Assembly: GCA_019414245.1 (NCBI GenBank)
Contig: DXMK01000015.1
Location: forward strand, 171,383 to 235,382
Direction: 5' to 3'
Length of the DNA: 64,000 nt
Origin: Collinsella sp.
Lineage (GTDB): Bacteria > Actinomycetota > Coriobacteriia > Coriobacteriales > Coriobacteriaceae
Part shown: one piece after another, positions 51,517-61,600 of the stretch
How the letters are laid out: every line of letters begins with the position of its first letter
Position numbering within the stretch: the first letter of the stretch is position 1
Notes under the pieces: generated by a model
What the model was told of the DNA's origin: nothing
Databases searched by the model: none
The model's input: the letters and a program-made list of their open reading frames with translations, nothing else
Made by a program: the position numbers and the translations under genes

Positions 51517-52439
51517 TCGGCCGTCATCTTCCTTGCCAGTTGCTTGCCCACAATGCGGGCGATTACGTTAAACAGCAGCACGCAAATCATCAGCAGCGCC
51601 GCGGTGCCCCAGACGATCTGCTGGGCCTCGGGGCTGCCTTCGCCATAGATCTTGTAGATGTGCACGGCGAGCGACTCGCCGGGGCGGAACACGTTCCAGG
51701 CGCAGGTGGGGCTCGACAGGTTAAAGCTCAAGAAGTTCAGGCGAACCGGCGAGCTCATGCCCGAGGTAAAGAGCAGTGCTGCGGCCTCGCCAAACACACG
51801 GCCGGCCGAAAGCACGATGCCGGTCACGATAGCGGGCATGGCCTCGGGGATCAGGATGTGCAGCGTGGCCTCCCAGCGAGTGAGGCCCATGGCCAGGCAC
51901 GCATCGCGCTGGGCCTGCGGCACGTCCTCGAGCGCCTGCTGGATCACGCGCACCAGGATGGGGATGTTGAACATGGTGAGCGCGACGGCGCCGGAGATGA
52001 TGGAGTACTTCCAGCCCAGCTGCACCGAGAACACCAGAAAGCCGAACATGCCGACGACGATGGAAGGCAGCGAGGACAGCGTCTCGATGGCGGTAGAGGC
52101 GATGTCGCGGATAGGGCCGTTCGGCGCGTACTCAACCAGGAAGACCGCTCCGCCTAGGCTGATGGGCACCGAGATGATCAGAGTGATCAGCAGCAGGTAG
52201 AACGAGTCGAACAGCTGGTAGAGCACGCCGCCCTGCGTTCCGTTGGCGCGCGACGGCTCTGTGAGAAAGCCCGGCTGGAACAGCGTCGAGATGCCCTCGA
52301 ACAGGATATAGGCCACCATGGAGATGACGATGAGCATGACGATGGCGACGATCGCCGTCAGCACGCCCGTGGCGATGCGATCCTGCTTTTGGACACGCCC
52401 GAGCCTCGCCTCGTCGATGTGGATGCGCGTGCTAGCCAC
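51513..52439 (-). CDS. pstA: Phosphate ABC transporter permease PstA
   Basis: A 308-residue permease with six membrane helices; the binding-protein-dependent permease signature is EAALLFTSG preceded by RWEATLHILIPEAMPAIVTG. GGAVFLVEYAPNGPIRDIA and SSLPSIVVGMFGFLVF are characteristic of PstA. The start is uncertain: a TTG at 52463 is in frame, but the GTG at 52439 has GAAGG just upstream and overlaps the pstC stop by eight bases (GTGGCTAG), so I use it. Confidence 0.92.
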
Positions 52440-53340
52440 GAGCCTTCGCCCCCTTGCGGCCAATGAGATGGATGATCAGGATGAAGATGAGGCTCATGCC
52501 CATCAGCAGCAGACCGAGTGCCCACAGGACGTCGTCCTGGGCCGAGCCCTCGGCGTAGACCGCCATGGACGTGGTGAGCGTGGTGGTGATGGTGGACGCC
52601 GGCGACAGCAGCGACGTCGGCATGGCCTCGATGCCGCCGATTACCATGCGCACGGCGAGCGTCTCGCCAAAGGCGCGGGTCATACCCAGGATGACCGCAG
52701 TCATGAGCGACGGCATGGCAGACTTGAGCACCACGTGCCAGATGGTCTGCCAGCGGGTGTAGCCCAGCGCGAGCGAGCCCTGACGGTAGCTGTCGGGCAC
52801 GGCACGCAGGCCATCGACCGAAAGCGTGGTCATCGTCGGCAGGATCATGACGGCCAGCACGATGGCGCCGGGCAAGATGCCCAGACCCGTGCTCACATGG
52901 AAAACGCTCTTCATAAGGCCGACGACCACGTGAAAGCCAATAAGGCCAAAGACGACCGAGGGAATACCGGTCAAAAGCTCAATAAGCGGCTGAAAGATCT
53001 TGGAACCAAACTTAGGGCTAATCTCGACCGCAAAGATGGCAGAGCCGATGGCGATGGGCAGCGCGATGAGCGTGGAGAGCACCATGACCGCAAACGAGGT
53101 GACGATCAGGGGCAGGGCGCCGGTGTAGGGCAGGCCGTTTTTGGCCGTGTTGGCCAGGTCCCACTTGGTGCCGGTGAAGAACTCGACGACCGAGACGCCG
53201 TCCTTGATAAAAGCCGAGAGGCCCTTTTGGGCGACCATAAAGATGAGCGCGGCAACGACAAGCGTCACGAGCGCTACGCACGCGCCCGTGACGCCCAGGC
53301 CCACGTTCTCAAGATCGCGCTTTGGCAGCTGTTTTGCCAT
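52432..53340 (-). CDS. pstC: Phosphate ABC transporter permease PstC
   Basis: A 302-residue permease with six membrane helices. FFTGTKWDLANTAKNGLPYT and TGIPSVVFGLIGFHVVVGL are PstC-like, and the transport signature is in RWQTIWHVVLKSAMPSLMTA. It pairs with PstA to form the membrane channel for phosphate. It lies 24 bases after pstS and overlaps the start of pstA. Confidence 0.94.
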   Translation of the reverse strand: MAKQLPKRDLENVGLGVTGACVALVTLVVAALIFMVAQKGLSAFIKDGVSVVEFFTGTKWDLANTAKNGLPYTGALPLIVTSFAVMVLSTLIALPIAIGSAIFAVEISPKFGSKIFQPLIELLTGIPSVVFGLIGFHVVVGLMKSVFHVSTGLGILPGAIVLAVMILPTMTTLSVDGLRAVPDSYRQGSLALGYTRWQTIWHVVLKSAMPSLMTAVILGMTRAFGETLAVRMVIGGIEAMPTSLLSPASTITTTLTTSMAVYAEGSAQDDVLWALGLLLMGMSLIFILIIHLIGRKGAKARG

Positions 53341-53364
53341 TGCAAACCTTTCCGGGGCGATTAT

Positions 53365-54300
53365 TTATTTAGCAGAGACCTTGCCGCTGGCGTCCTTGAC
53401 GACCTTCATGGCAGAGACGGGGATGAAGCCCTGCTCCTCGACGAGCTTGCCCTGGACGTCGTCGGAGAGCATGAACTCCAGGAAGGCCTTGGTGGCCTCG
53501 TCGGCGTCCTTTGCGCAGTACATGTGCTCGGTAGCCCAGATCTTGAAGGAGTCGTCGGTGACATTCTTGCTCTTGGGCTCGACACCCTCGACCTTGATGG
53601 CGTTGAACTTGGAGTCATCAAAGTGTGAGAAATCGAGGTAGGAGATGGCGTTGTCGGTGCTGCCCATCTGAGTCTGGACGTCGCCTGATTTGTCGAGCTC
53701 GGCGTCGCCCTTAAAGTCGACGGCCTCGTCGCCAAAGACGGCAGCCTCGAAGGTGGCGCGGGTACCGGAGCCGGCCTTGCGATTGAGCACGACGATGGTA
53801 GCGTCGTCGCCGCCGACCTCCTTCCAGTTGGTGATTTGGCCGGAGAAGATGCCCTTGAGCTGCTCGAGGGACAGATCGTCGACCGTCACGTTCTTGGAGA
53901 CGACGGGGCCCATGCCCACGACGGCAACCTCGTGGTCGACGAGGTTCTTGACCTGGTCGGCCTCGAGCTTGGTCTCGGCGAAGACGTCGGAGTTACCGAT
54001 GGTAACGGTGCCAGCGGCGACGGCGGTCAGACCCTTGCCCGAACCGTTACCCGAACCGGAAATGGAGACGTCGGGGTTGGCGTCCATGAACTTCTCGGCA
54101 GCAGCCTCGACGAGAGCTTGGAACGAAGAGGCGCCGTCGTAGGTCACCTCGCCGGAGACGGACTCGGCAGCAGCGCTACCCTTGTCGGCGGCGTCGGATG
54201 CGCCGGAGCCGCCGCAACCAACGAGACCGAGACCGACGATGCTGGCAAGACCACCAGCGAGGCCGAGGAACTGACGACGAGAATAAGCCTGATCGAGCAT
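53365..54300 (-). CDS. pstS: Phosphate-binding lipoprotein PstS
   Basis: A 311-residue periplasmic-type binding protein anchored as a lipoprotein. The signal has SRRQFLGLAGG, a twin-arginine motif, and then the lipobox LGLVGC with Cys at about residue 32. The mature protein shows the PstS motifs SISGSGNGSGKGLTAVAAGT and NRKAGSGTRATFE for phosphate binding. A combined twin-arginine and lipoprotein signal is unusual for PstS but known in actinobacteria. GAAAGGAAGATC precedes the ATG at 54300. First gene of pstSCAB; no PHO-box is recognisable to me upstream. Confidence 0.94.
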   Translation of the reverse strand: MLDQAYSRRQFLGLAGGLASIVGLGLVGCGGSGASDAADKGSAAAESVSGEVTYDGASSFQALVEAAAEKFMDANPDVSISGSGNGSGKGLTAVAAGTVTIGNSDVFAETKLEADQVKNLVDHEVAVVGMGPVVSKNVTVDDLSLEQLKGIFSGQITNWKEVGGDDATIVVLNRKAGSGTRATFEAAVFGDEAVDFKGDAELDKSGDVQTQMGSTDNAISYLDFSHFDDSKFNAIKVEGVEPKSKNVTDDSFKIWATEHMYCAKDADEATKAFLEFMLSDDVQGKLVEEQGFIPVSAMKVVKDASGKVSAK

Positions 54301-54501
54301 GATCTTCCTTTCATACATGCGACTCGCGGGCACCCTGCCCGCTTTGCTGTTTGGAAAGATACGGCCCCGATCGGGCGACGACCGCGTTATCTGCGGTTTC
54401 TTACGGGCTATTGATAGACCCTTACCGCAAGCTCTGCCCAGCCTTTACAAACGGATAACAATCCAGCGCCGAACATGGCGCACCTTTTACACCAGAGCAA
54501 A

Positions 54502-54559
54502 GTAGTCATTGGGGACGTTCTTGTTTGACTAGTCATTTTAGAACGTCCCCAATGACTAC
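54502..54559. repeat. Dispersed repeat family B, copy 2 (perfect palindrome)
   Basis: GTAGTCATTGGGGACGTTCT (54502-54521) and AGAACGTCCCCAATGACTAC (54540-54559) are perfect 20-base inverted repeats separated by 18 bases that contain GACTAGTC. The first arm is also found at 7487. Confidence 0.8.
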
Positions 54560-54593
54560 CCCAGCAACGCCGATGTTTTGGCGACGACAGCGA

Positions 54594-54692
54594 AAGCCCG
54601 CCAGAGCGAGCAAGGTGCCTTGAAACAAGGCGGCATTGACCTTCTGGTCATGCCGCCGAAGTTGAAAGGCAGATTGCCGCTCTGGCGGGCTT
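54594..54692. repeat. Cloverleaf-like inverted repeat upstream of pstS
   Basis: AAGCCCGCCAGAGCG (54594-54608) pairs with CGCTCTGGCGGGCTT (54678-54692). Inside are CAAGGTGCCTTG and a strong hairpin GGCGGCAT-TGACC / GGTCA-TGCCGCC (54629-54657). A further hairpin GTTACGCGGTTT / AAACCGCGTAAC (54706-54733) runs into the dipeptidase stop codon. The 54301-54732 region contains no gene. Confidence 0.65.
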
Positions 54693-54732
54693 GCAGCGTC
54701 GACTGGTTACGCGGTTTGGTAAAACCGCGTAA

Positions 54733-56169
54733 CTATAGTTCGAGTTCGTTGAGACGCAGGATTGCCACGATGTAAATCTTGAGTGCTTGCTTGAGCTGCT
54801 CTTCGTTGGCGCACTCGTTGGGACCGTGCATCTGGCCGCCCCACTCGGGCAACTCAAGGCCGGTCTCTTCGGGGCCAAACGAGACGGCGCGGGCAAAGTT
54901 GCGTGCGTACGTGCCACCGCCCATGGCAAAGGGTTCGGCATGCTTGCCGGTGAACTCGTTATAGGTATCAATAAGCGCCTTCACGGCCGGATCGTCGGCA
55001 GAGACCGAGAACGGCACCTTCGCACGACCCACACGGCACGTCACGCCAAAACGGCCCACGAGCGGATCGAGCTGCTCGCGGATGGTATCGGCACTCGTGC
55101 TGTCGGGGAAGCGCACGTCGATGACCTGCTCAATATGGCCATCCGCCACGCGGGTGACGCCAGCGTTGCAGGTAAGCGGGCCAAACGCCGGACTCGTCGC
55201 ATCGATACCTAGGCCGCGGCCATAGGCGTCCGCATGCACAAAAGCCAGGAACTTGACGAACTCGTGCTCGGCAGGTCTCAGCAGGCGCTCGTCGCGCGCA
55301 CCAAACGCATCCTCGGCCTCGCGCAGATACGCCACGATGAGGCCGACGGCATTGATCGTTCCCTCGGGCATCGAGGCATGACCGCCAATGCCGTGGGCGA
55401 AAATCTGGGCATGTCCGTTGTCGAGTGCTGTGATCTCCAGGCGGTCGGCGTTCTCGACCGGTGCCGGCAGCTCATCGGCGTCAATCGCAAGCTCGCAGAT
55501 AGACTGCGACGGAATGGCGTTGCTCGCCTCGGCACCGCTCCAGGACACAATACGACCGCCGTCGATCTTGGAGCTCACAAATGTCGCCCCAAACTGGCCC
55601 TTCTCGGCATTGCAGACCGGGAACTCGGCATCGGGCGTAAACAGAAAGTCGGGGTCTGCGTGGTTCTCCAGATAATGGTGAACGTCGGACATGCCCACTT
55701 CCTCATCGCAGCCCAGCAGCGCGCGGAAGGTATAGCGCGGCACAATGCCGTGTTTGAGCAGATAAGCGCCAGCGTAGAGCGACAGCACCGCCGGGCCCTT
55801 GTCGTCGATCACGCCGCGGCCGAGCAGCCAGCCCTCGCGACGCTCCATCGCAAATGGGTCGGTATTCCAGCCGGGGCCGGCAGGCACCACGTCCACATGG
55901 CAGATAGTCGCGAGCTGCTTATCGCCGCGACCCGGAATATCGGCGATGCCCACAAAGCCCTCGTCATCGCTCGTCTGGTAGCCGAGCTTTTGCGCAATGC
56001 CGAGCGCGCAATCGAGCGCATCACGGACCGGGCGGCCAAACGGCGCACCGGGCTCCGCATCGGCAGCAACGGCCACAGACGGATAGCTCACCAGCTGCTC
56101 GATATCGGCGACGACATCCTCCCAGACCTCGTCGACATATTCGGCAACGCTCTGCTCCACCTGATTCAT
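54733..56169 (-). CDS. M20 dipeptidase (Sapep/PepV type)
   Basis: A 478-residue dinuclear metallopeptidase that cleaves dipeptides. Ligand motifs are ATICHVDVVPAGPGWNTDPF (H and D), GRGVIDDKGPAVLSLYAG (D), LLGCDEEVGMSD (catalytic E and ligand E), FTPDAEFPVCNAEKG and, at the end, QMHGPNECANEEQLKQ (H). A lid/dimer insertion of the PepV type lies between about residues 180 and 390, including AHGIGGHASMPEGTINA. GGAGGTCGTCC precedes the ATG at 56169. The gene for a HAD phosphatase lies upstream, 54 bases away, on the same strand. Confidence 0.9.
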   Translation of the reverse strand: MNQVEQSVAEYVDEVWEDVVADIEQLVSYPSVAVAADAEPGAPFGRPVRDALDCALGIAQKLGYQTSDDEGFVGIADIPGRGDKQLATICHVDVVPAGPGWNTDPFAMERREGWLLGRGVIDDKGPAVLSLYAGAYLLKHGIVPRYTFRALLGCDEEVGMSDVHHYLENHADPDFLFTPDAEFPVCNAEKGQFGATFVSSKIDGGRIVSWSGAEASNAIPSQSICELAIDADELPAPVENADRLEITALDNGHAQIFAHGIGGHASMPEGTINAVGLIVAYLREAEDAFGARDERLLRPAEHEFVKFLAFVHADAYGRGLGIDATSPAFGPLTCNAGVTRVADGHIEQVIDVRFPDSTSADTIREQLDPLVGRFGVTCRVGRAKVPFSVSADDPAVKALIDTYNEFTGKHAEPFAMGGGTYARNFARAVSFGPEETGLELPEWGGQMHGPNECANEEQLKQALKIYIVAILRLNELEL

Positions 56170-56223
56170 GGACGACCTCCTTACCAATGAGCGGCGAGCG
56201 CGCTCGCCCCTCACATTACGTCA

Positions 56224-56886
56224 TTAGATAGCGAAAAGTTTAGCAAGCTCGGCCACCGAGTGCACCACCGCATCGGCACCCGCCGCCTCGTGCTCGCCCG
56301 GCGCCGCCGCGCCCGAATAGATGCCGATGCACGGCACGCCCATTGCGTGCGCGCCCTCCACATCGTTAAAGCGATCGCCGATCATCACGGCATCGTCGGC
56401 CGTCGCGCCGAGCGCCGCCAGGGCATCGCGGACCGAATCGGCCTTGGTCTCGCGTCCCTGCGGCGGATTCATGCCAATCACCGCCTCAAACTGAGAGAGC
56501 CCGAGCTCACGCACCATGTCGATGCACTTGGCCTCCATGCGCGACGTCGCCACGGCCATACGTTTGCCTTGGGCGACCAACCCATCCAGCAGCTCGGGGA
56601 CCCCATTGAACACGGGATACTCCTCCGGTCCCAGTTCATCAAAAAAGGCGCGGTACTCATCGGCCACCACAAGCGACTCCTCGCGGGAAAAGCCGTAAAA
56701 GTCGTGAAAGCTCTTCCACAGGGGCGGCCCGATCATGCGGCGCAGATCACCCATCTGCGCTTCCGAAAACCCGCGCGCGGAAAGCGTCTTGCGCGTCGAG
56801 GTCATCACCGCCCGGCCCGTATCTGCCACCGTGCCGTCAAAATCGAACAGCACGACCGGCCGCTTGCATATCTCCAGCGCCTCCAT
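56224..56886 (-). CDS. HAD hydrolase, phosphoglycolate phosphatase-like
   Basis: A 220-residue HAD phosphatase of subfamily IA. Motif I is VVLFDFDGTVADTGRAV, the cap follows with RRMIGPPLWKSFHDFYG, motif II is MAVATSRMEAK and motif III/IV is VMIGDRFNDVEGAHAMGVPC. Gph and PpaX-like activities are the nearest guess. Two ATG codons, at 56892 and 56886, are both plausible; GAGGG lies nearer the ideal distance for the second. Confidence 0.88.
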   Translation of the reverse strand: MEALEICKRPVVLFDFDGTVADTGRAVMTSTRKTLSARGFSEAQMGDLRRMIGPPLWKSFHDFYGFSREESLVVADEYRAFFDELGPEEYPVFNGVPELLDGLVAQGKRMAVATSRMEAKCIDMVRELGLSQFEAVIGMNPPQGRETKADSVRDALAALGATADDAVMIGDRFNDVEGAHAMGVPCIGIYSGAAAPGEHEAAGADAVVHSVAELAKLFAI

Positions 56887-56936
56887 CGGCATCCCTCTTC
56901 CCCAGTTGACGATTTCCACACCGACACTTCAAACTG

Positions 56937-56964
56937 TTGACTATTCAACAATTGAACCTATAAA
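56937..56964 (+). promoter_or_regulatory. Promoter of the second degV gene
   Basis: TTGACT (56937-56942) and TATAAA (56959-56964) with a 16-base spacer. The spacer contains TTCAACAATTGAA, a nearly symmetric sequence that might be an operator. Confidence 0.7.
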
Positions 56965-57042
56965 TGTGGAACGACTCCACTATACTTGTCGCACTTTGCT
57001 CTCAGAAGGCGGCGCTGCCGCGCCCCAACGAAAGGTGCAATT

Positions 57043-57903
57043 ATGTCTTTTGCCATCATAACCGACTCCACGTCGGACATCTCCCCCGCCCGCGCCCAAG
57101 AGCTCGGCATTTACGTCATTCCGCTGCATGTGATTATCGAAGGCGAGGACCTGCTCGACCAGGTACAGATCACCGCCCAGGAGTACGTCGCCCGCATGGC
57201 CGGCTCCGAGCAGCTGCCGCATACCTCGCAGCCGAGTGCCGGCGAGTTCAAGGCGCTGTTTGACCGCGTGCGCGCCGATGGCCACGACAGCGCGATCTTT
57301 ATCTCGCTGTGCAGCGAGTGGTCCGCCTGCTATTCCAATGCATGCCTGGTCGCCGAGACCCACGAGCTCGACGTGCGCTGCATCGATTCGCGCACCGGCT
57401 CGGGTGCCGAGGGCCTGCTGGTGGAGTACGCGCTCGCCATGCGCGAGGACGGCCGCAGCCTGGACGAGACCGAGGCGCAGATCCGCGCGACGCTGCCCGA
57501 CGCCCACCTGCTGCTGATTCCCCGCACGCTCGAGAATCTCGTTAAGAACGGCCGCGCGCCCAAGCTCGCCGGCCAGCTCACGCAAATGCTCAACATTCGC
57601 CTGGCCGTTTCGCCGGAGTGGAAATCGGGCGAGATCAAGGCCATAAAAAAGGGCCGCGGTGCCAAGCGCATCGTTACCAACACCATGGCCGATTGCCTCG
57701 CATTTTTGGCCGAGTATCCGGGCTCCAGCGTGCGCGTGCTCACGACCGGCGCCGCCGAGGAGCAGGAGCTTGTCAACGAGGCACTCGCGGGCCAGGACTA
57801 CGTAGACGCCGGCACCGGCCCCATCGGCTGCACCATCGCCACCCACGTGGGCGTCGATGCCATCGCCATCAGCTACTGCCCCCGCTACCAGCCCATCCAC
57901 TAG
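57043..57903 (+). CDS. DegV family fatty-acid-binding protein, second copy
   Basis: A 286-residue DegV protein with FAIITDSTSDISPARAQEL at the start, PHTSQPSAGEFKALFDRV, SLCSEWSACYSNA and DVRCIDSRTGSGAEGLLV. It shares the family layout with the copy at 22643 but is clearly diverged, as in genomes that keep several FakB-like proteins for different fatty acids. CGAAAGGTGCAATT precedes the ATG at 57043. The gene has its own promoter and is followed by two palindromic repeats. Confidence 0.88.
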   Translation: MSFAIITDSTSDISPARAQELGIYVIPLHVIIEGEDLLDQVQITAQEYVARMAGSEQLPHTSQPSAGEFKALFDRVRADGHDSAIFISLCSEWSACYSNACLVAETHELDVRCIDSRTGSGAEGLLVEYALAMREDGRSLDETEAQIRATLPDAHLLLIPRTLENLVKNGRAPKLAGQLTQMLNIRLAVSPEWKSGEIKAIKKGRGAKRIVTNTMADCLAFLAEYPGSSVRVLTTGAAEEQELVNEALAGQDYVDAGTGPIGCTIATHVGVDAIAISYCPRYQPIH

Positions 57904-57918
57904 GGGCACCTTTACCTC

Positions 57919-57981
57919 TTGCGGTGGAATAGGGACTGTTTTTGGCTTATTAGCCGCCAATCAATCCCTATTCCACCGCAA
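57919..57981. repeat. Family D palindrome, copy 1
   Basis: TTGCGGTGGAATAGGGA (57919-57935) and TCCCTATTCCACCGCAA (57965-57981) are perfect 17-base inverted repeats. The loop contains GGCTTATTAGCCGCC, which folds on itself. A copy in the same orientation lies at 61617-61679, about 3.7 kb away, with few differences. Confidence 0.85.
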
Positions 57982-57998
57982 CTTAGAAGCAGTTCGTT

Positions 57999-58060
57999 TG
58001 GGACGGGGCTAAAAAGACTGGTATCAAACGTTTCAGACCAGTCTTTTTAGCCCCGTCCCA
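57999..58060. repeat. Family E inverted repeat, copy 2
   Basis: TGGGACGGGGCTAAAAAGACTG (from 57999) and its exact complement ending in GCCCCGTCCCA (58060) form a 24-base perfect stem with a 14-base loop. The sequence resembles the copy at 17905. Confidence 0.85.
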
Positions 58061-58071
58061 TTTTAGCTACT

Positions 58072-58200
58072 CTACATCAGCCCGCTCAGGGCGATGTCGA
58101 CGGCCTCGTTGAGGTCGTCAGTAATGTGTACCAGATCCGGATCGAGCGGGCTGATCATACCGGCGCTCATCACCGGGCCGTTGGGCCAGTCGAACAGACC
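58072..58200 (-). pseudogene. Remnant of a LOG-family gene (3' end only)
   Basis: The last 42 codons of a LOG-family gene are present (ending GMISPLDPDLVHITDDLNEA and then VDIALSGLM), with the stop codon but no upstream part. The same sequence ends the intact gene at 62418. By eye about 11 of 129 bases differ, so this is not a fresh duplication. The similarity stops abruptly near 58200. Confidence 0.8.
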
Positions 58201-58618
58201 CCCTCGCGGTACCCACTGGACAAAAATGGCAAATATGAGTACTGCCACCAAATTAGTAGCAGCAAAATCTCGCCGGAATCGATCGTTTCGATTAATTTCA
58301 CGCCTTGCCAAGGCTCAAAATGCCGTATTTGGTGGGTTAGATATATAGAATAATGTCGAATTGGTATTCTATTCTTGCCAAATATTATGAGACTACATTA
58401 ACAGCAGTACTCACATTTGACGTTATTTGACCACGGGGTCATTCGAAAACCCCTCCCCACGCCGCCAACCCGCCCCATAGCCGTCAAAAACCTTTAACAA
58501 CAGCCGCCGCACGTTTTGGCACCGGCTGATTGCCACTCACGGATCGGTACCCCACTATTACCGAACCAAAATCGAAGTCGCGTATCTCATAAAGCTGAAA
58601 TGACGTACCCTCATCCCA
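58201..58618. other. AT-rich non-coding segment before the primase-helicase gene
   Basis: About 418 bases with clearly lower GC than the rest of the window. A small hairpin ATAGAATA / TATTCTAT lies near 58347-58374. No gene or tRNA is visible. It may hold the promoter for the next gene and the left end of the accessory cassette. Confidence 0.5.
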
Positions 58619-61600
58619 ATGAACGCTGATAAGAATGGCTTTCAAATGAGCAACGGCACGCATCAATACGCCCTTTTCGGGAGCGCCCTATTCAAATTCA
58701 ATAAAACGGTCGTCCACGCTTCGGATCCGCGCAAGCAAATCGTTATCTGCAGCAGCGGTCCAGACATCCGTTATACAACGCTGGAAGAATGGGAGAAAGC
58801 TGGCGATTCTTTCGATAGACGGGCGCAGATCGAAGATATCGTCACCAGCGCAAGCCCAGCGCGCGACAAACTCGAGCTCTTCCGCAATCTCTTTACTGGT
58901 CGCAAAGATGTCTACGCTCATGGGTACCGCAGAAAAGACGGAGGAATTGGCTATACGCCCGCCTGCGCAAATGAGTGGAAGTCAGGCATTTGCCCCAAAG
59001 CAAGCCACCAGAGAGTCAAATGCACGGAATGCAGCAGCCGCGTCTTCCCCGAGTTGAGCGATGCCGCGATCATCGCCCATTTCAGAGGCAATGACGATAG
59101 GCTTCGAGACGTTATAGGCCAATATGTGCTCGATAAAGACAGTAACACGAAAGTCCTGGTCATCGATTTTGACGGAGCCGATTGGAAAGAAGCGACGAAA
59201 GCCATTCGACATGTCGCAAAAAGCCACGGAATCGATGTCGCAGTTGAGCGATCGAGATCGGGCGACGGCGCACATGTCTGGTTTTTCTTCCTAGAGCTCG
59301 TCAGCGCAAAGACCGCACGAGATTTTGGAAGCAGCCTTATCACCGAAGCGGCGATACTGAACAAGACAATCACCTTCAAAGCATTTGACCGAATGCTGCC
59401 CGCGCAGTCCACCATTCCTGAGGGCGGCTTTGGAAATCTCATAGCGCTGCCTTTTCAAGGAAAAGCGCAGCGAAAAGGGAACAGCGTATTTGTTGACGAG
59501 CAATTTGAGCCCTTTCCCGATCAATGGCTTTACCTTTCGCAAATCCAGTTAATCCCGCGCGTGACGGTGCAAAATCTGATCGAGAGCATCGAAAATAGGT
59601 CACATGGAATAGCAGCTGTTGCGGCGGCAAACACCGGTGTGCCACATTCCCAGAGACTGCGAAAGCGGCTTCCGCTCACACCGCGGGACTTCCCGTCATC
59701 GCTGTCCGTCACGCAGACCGATATGCTCTATATCCCCGAAAAATCTCTGAGTCCCGCAGCTCAAATGGAAGTCCGCAGGCTTGCAACATTTGCCAACCCA
59801 GAATTCTTCCGCGCACAATCTATGCATCAATCGGTATTCGGCAAACCGCGGTTCATAGACCTCAGCGAACTTAGAGATGGCTACGTCGCGATTCCCAGAG
59901 GCTGCAAGGTTCAACTTGAGCGGCTGCTTCAAGAAGCCGGCGTTTCTGCCCACTATTCAGACAAACGCAAGTCGAGCCATCCAATTGCGATGGCATTTAA
60001 AGGGACTCTTCGCCCTGAACAGCAAATTGTCGCTGAACAGATGCTCAGCTATGAAGACGGGATCATGTCCGCACCGACGGGGTTCGGCAAAACCGTCATC
60101 GGAGCTTATCTTATTGCTGCCATTGGTCTTCCAACGCTCGTCATCGTTCCTAAAACTGCGCTCATTGCCCAATGGAAATCCCAACTCGAACGATTTCTCG
60201 ACATCACGGACAACAGAGAGCCCGTCCGAACCCCAAAGGGACGAATCAGCAAAAGACAGCCTCCGCTCATTGGGCAAATCGGAGGAGGCAAGACCGCCAT
60301 AAGCCGTCTCATCGACATTGCTTCATTCCAGTCGCTATCCGGCAAGGATCCCCAAACCGGCGAGTCATTAGCCAAGGAGTTCGTTCGCGATTACAGTCTC
60401 ATCATCTGTGACGAATGCCACCATGCGGCCGCGCCACAGCTTGAGCTTGTCCTCAAGTCCGCTCCTGCCAAATATGTATATGGCCTTTCCGCAACGCCCG
60501 AGCGTTCGGACGGACTCACGCGGGCACTCTCGATGCTCTGCGGCCCGGTTCGCTATGTCGTCGATCCAAAAACGCAAGCAATCCAACAGGGGATTCAGCG
60601 CATTGTTAGACCGCGTTTCACCGGAATTCGATTACCCACCTACGGACCAGGAGCATCCTTTAACCAAATTCTCGATCTCCTGTGTGTACACGCCGCGAGA
60701 AACGAAGCAATTATCGAGGACGCCCTCGAGGCCGCATCAAACGGCCGGCATCCGCTTGTGCTATCTAAAAGAAAAAAGCATGCCGAAGAGCTATGCAGGC
60801 TACTTCAAAGCCGTGGACACGAACCCATACTCTTAACCGGAGAAATCGACGCCAAAGAAAGAAAAGCAATACTGAAGAGTCTTCCCAGCTTTGAGCATGA
60901 TCATCGAATCATCGTCGCAACTGAAAGTCTTCTGGGCGAGGGCTTCGACCTGTCTTACCTTGACACTTTGCTCATTGCCACTCCAATATCTTGGGACGGC
61001 AGCATAACGCAGCAGGCAGGTAGGCTACACAGAAGCCACGAGGGCAAACAGCGGGTTGAGATATTCGACTATGTTGACCTGTCGATACCCATGTTCGCGC
61101 GCATGTACCAAAAGAGGCTCAAGACCTACGCCAAGCTGGGGTATGAAGTCTTTGCGGCAAACGACAACAGACAGGACGATCGAAACATCCTCGTTAGGTC
61201 GGCAAGAGCCGTGGAGGCTTTAGTGAATGACATCGAGAACGCATCGAAAAGCATTTTTATTGCCGCACCCTACGCGTCCGCCGCATGCCTTGAAAAGCTC
61301 GCCGCTGCACTCGCGGATGCCGCTACCCGTGGAATTGCCCTTGAGATTTCTATTGCTTCAACTCCACGCGATGACGTGAAAGCGATTTTTGCCGAGATGA
61401 ACGTCAACTATCTCATCAAAGCCGAAGGACGCCTGTGCGCATCAGTGATTGACGAGGAAACTGTCTGGTACGGAGCTATTCCGTTGCTGGCTTTCCCAAA
61501 GAAAGAAGACTGCAGCATTCGTTTCAAAAGCAGCGAAGTCGCAGCCGAGCTTTTGAGCGAAATTCAGCGAAAAGTGGAACCGGAGGCCGCGGCGACGAAC

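Noticed and set aside
58201..58311. An upstream extension of the LOG remnant as a small protein gene (79 codons)
   Set aside because: Only the last 42 codons match the LOG protein; the preceding codons come from unrelated AT-rich DNA and there is no start signal.
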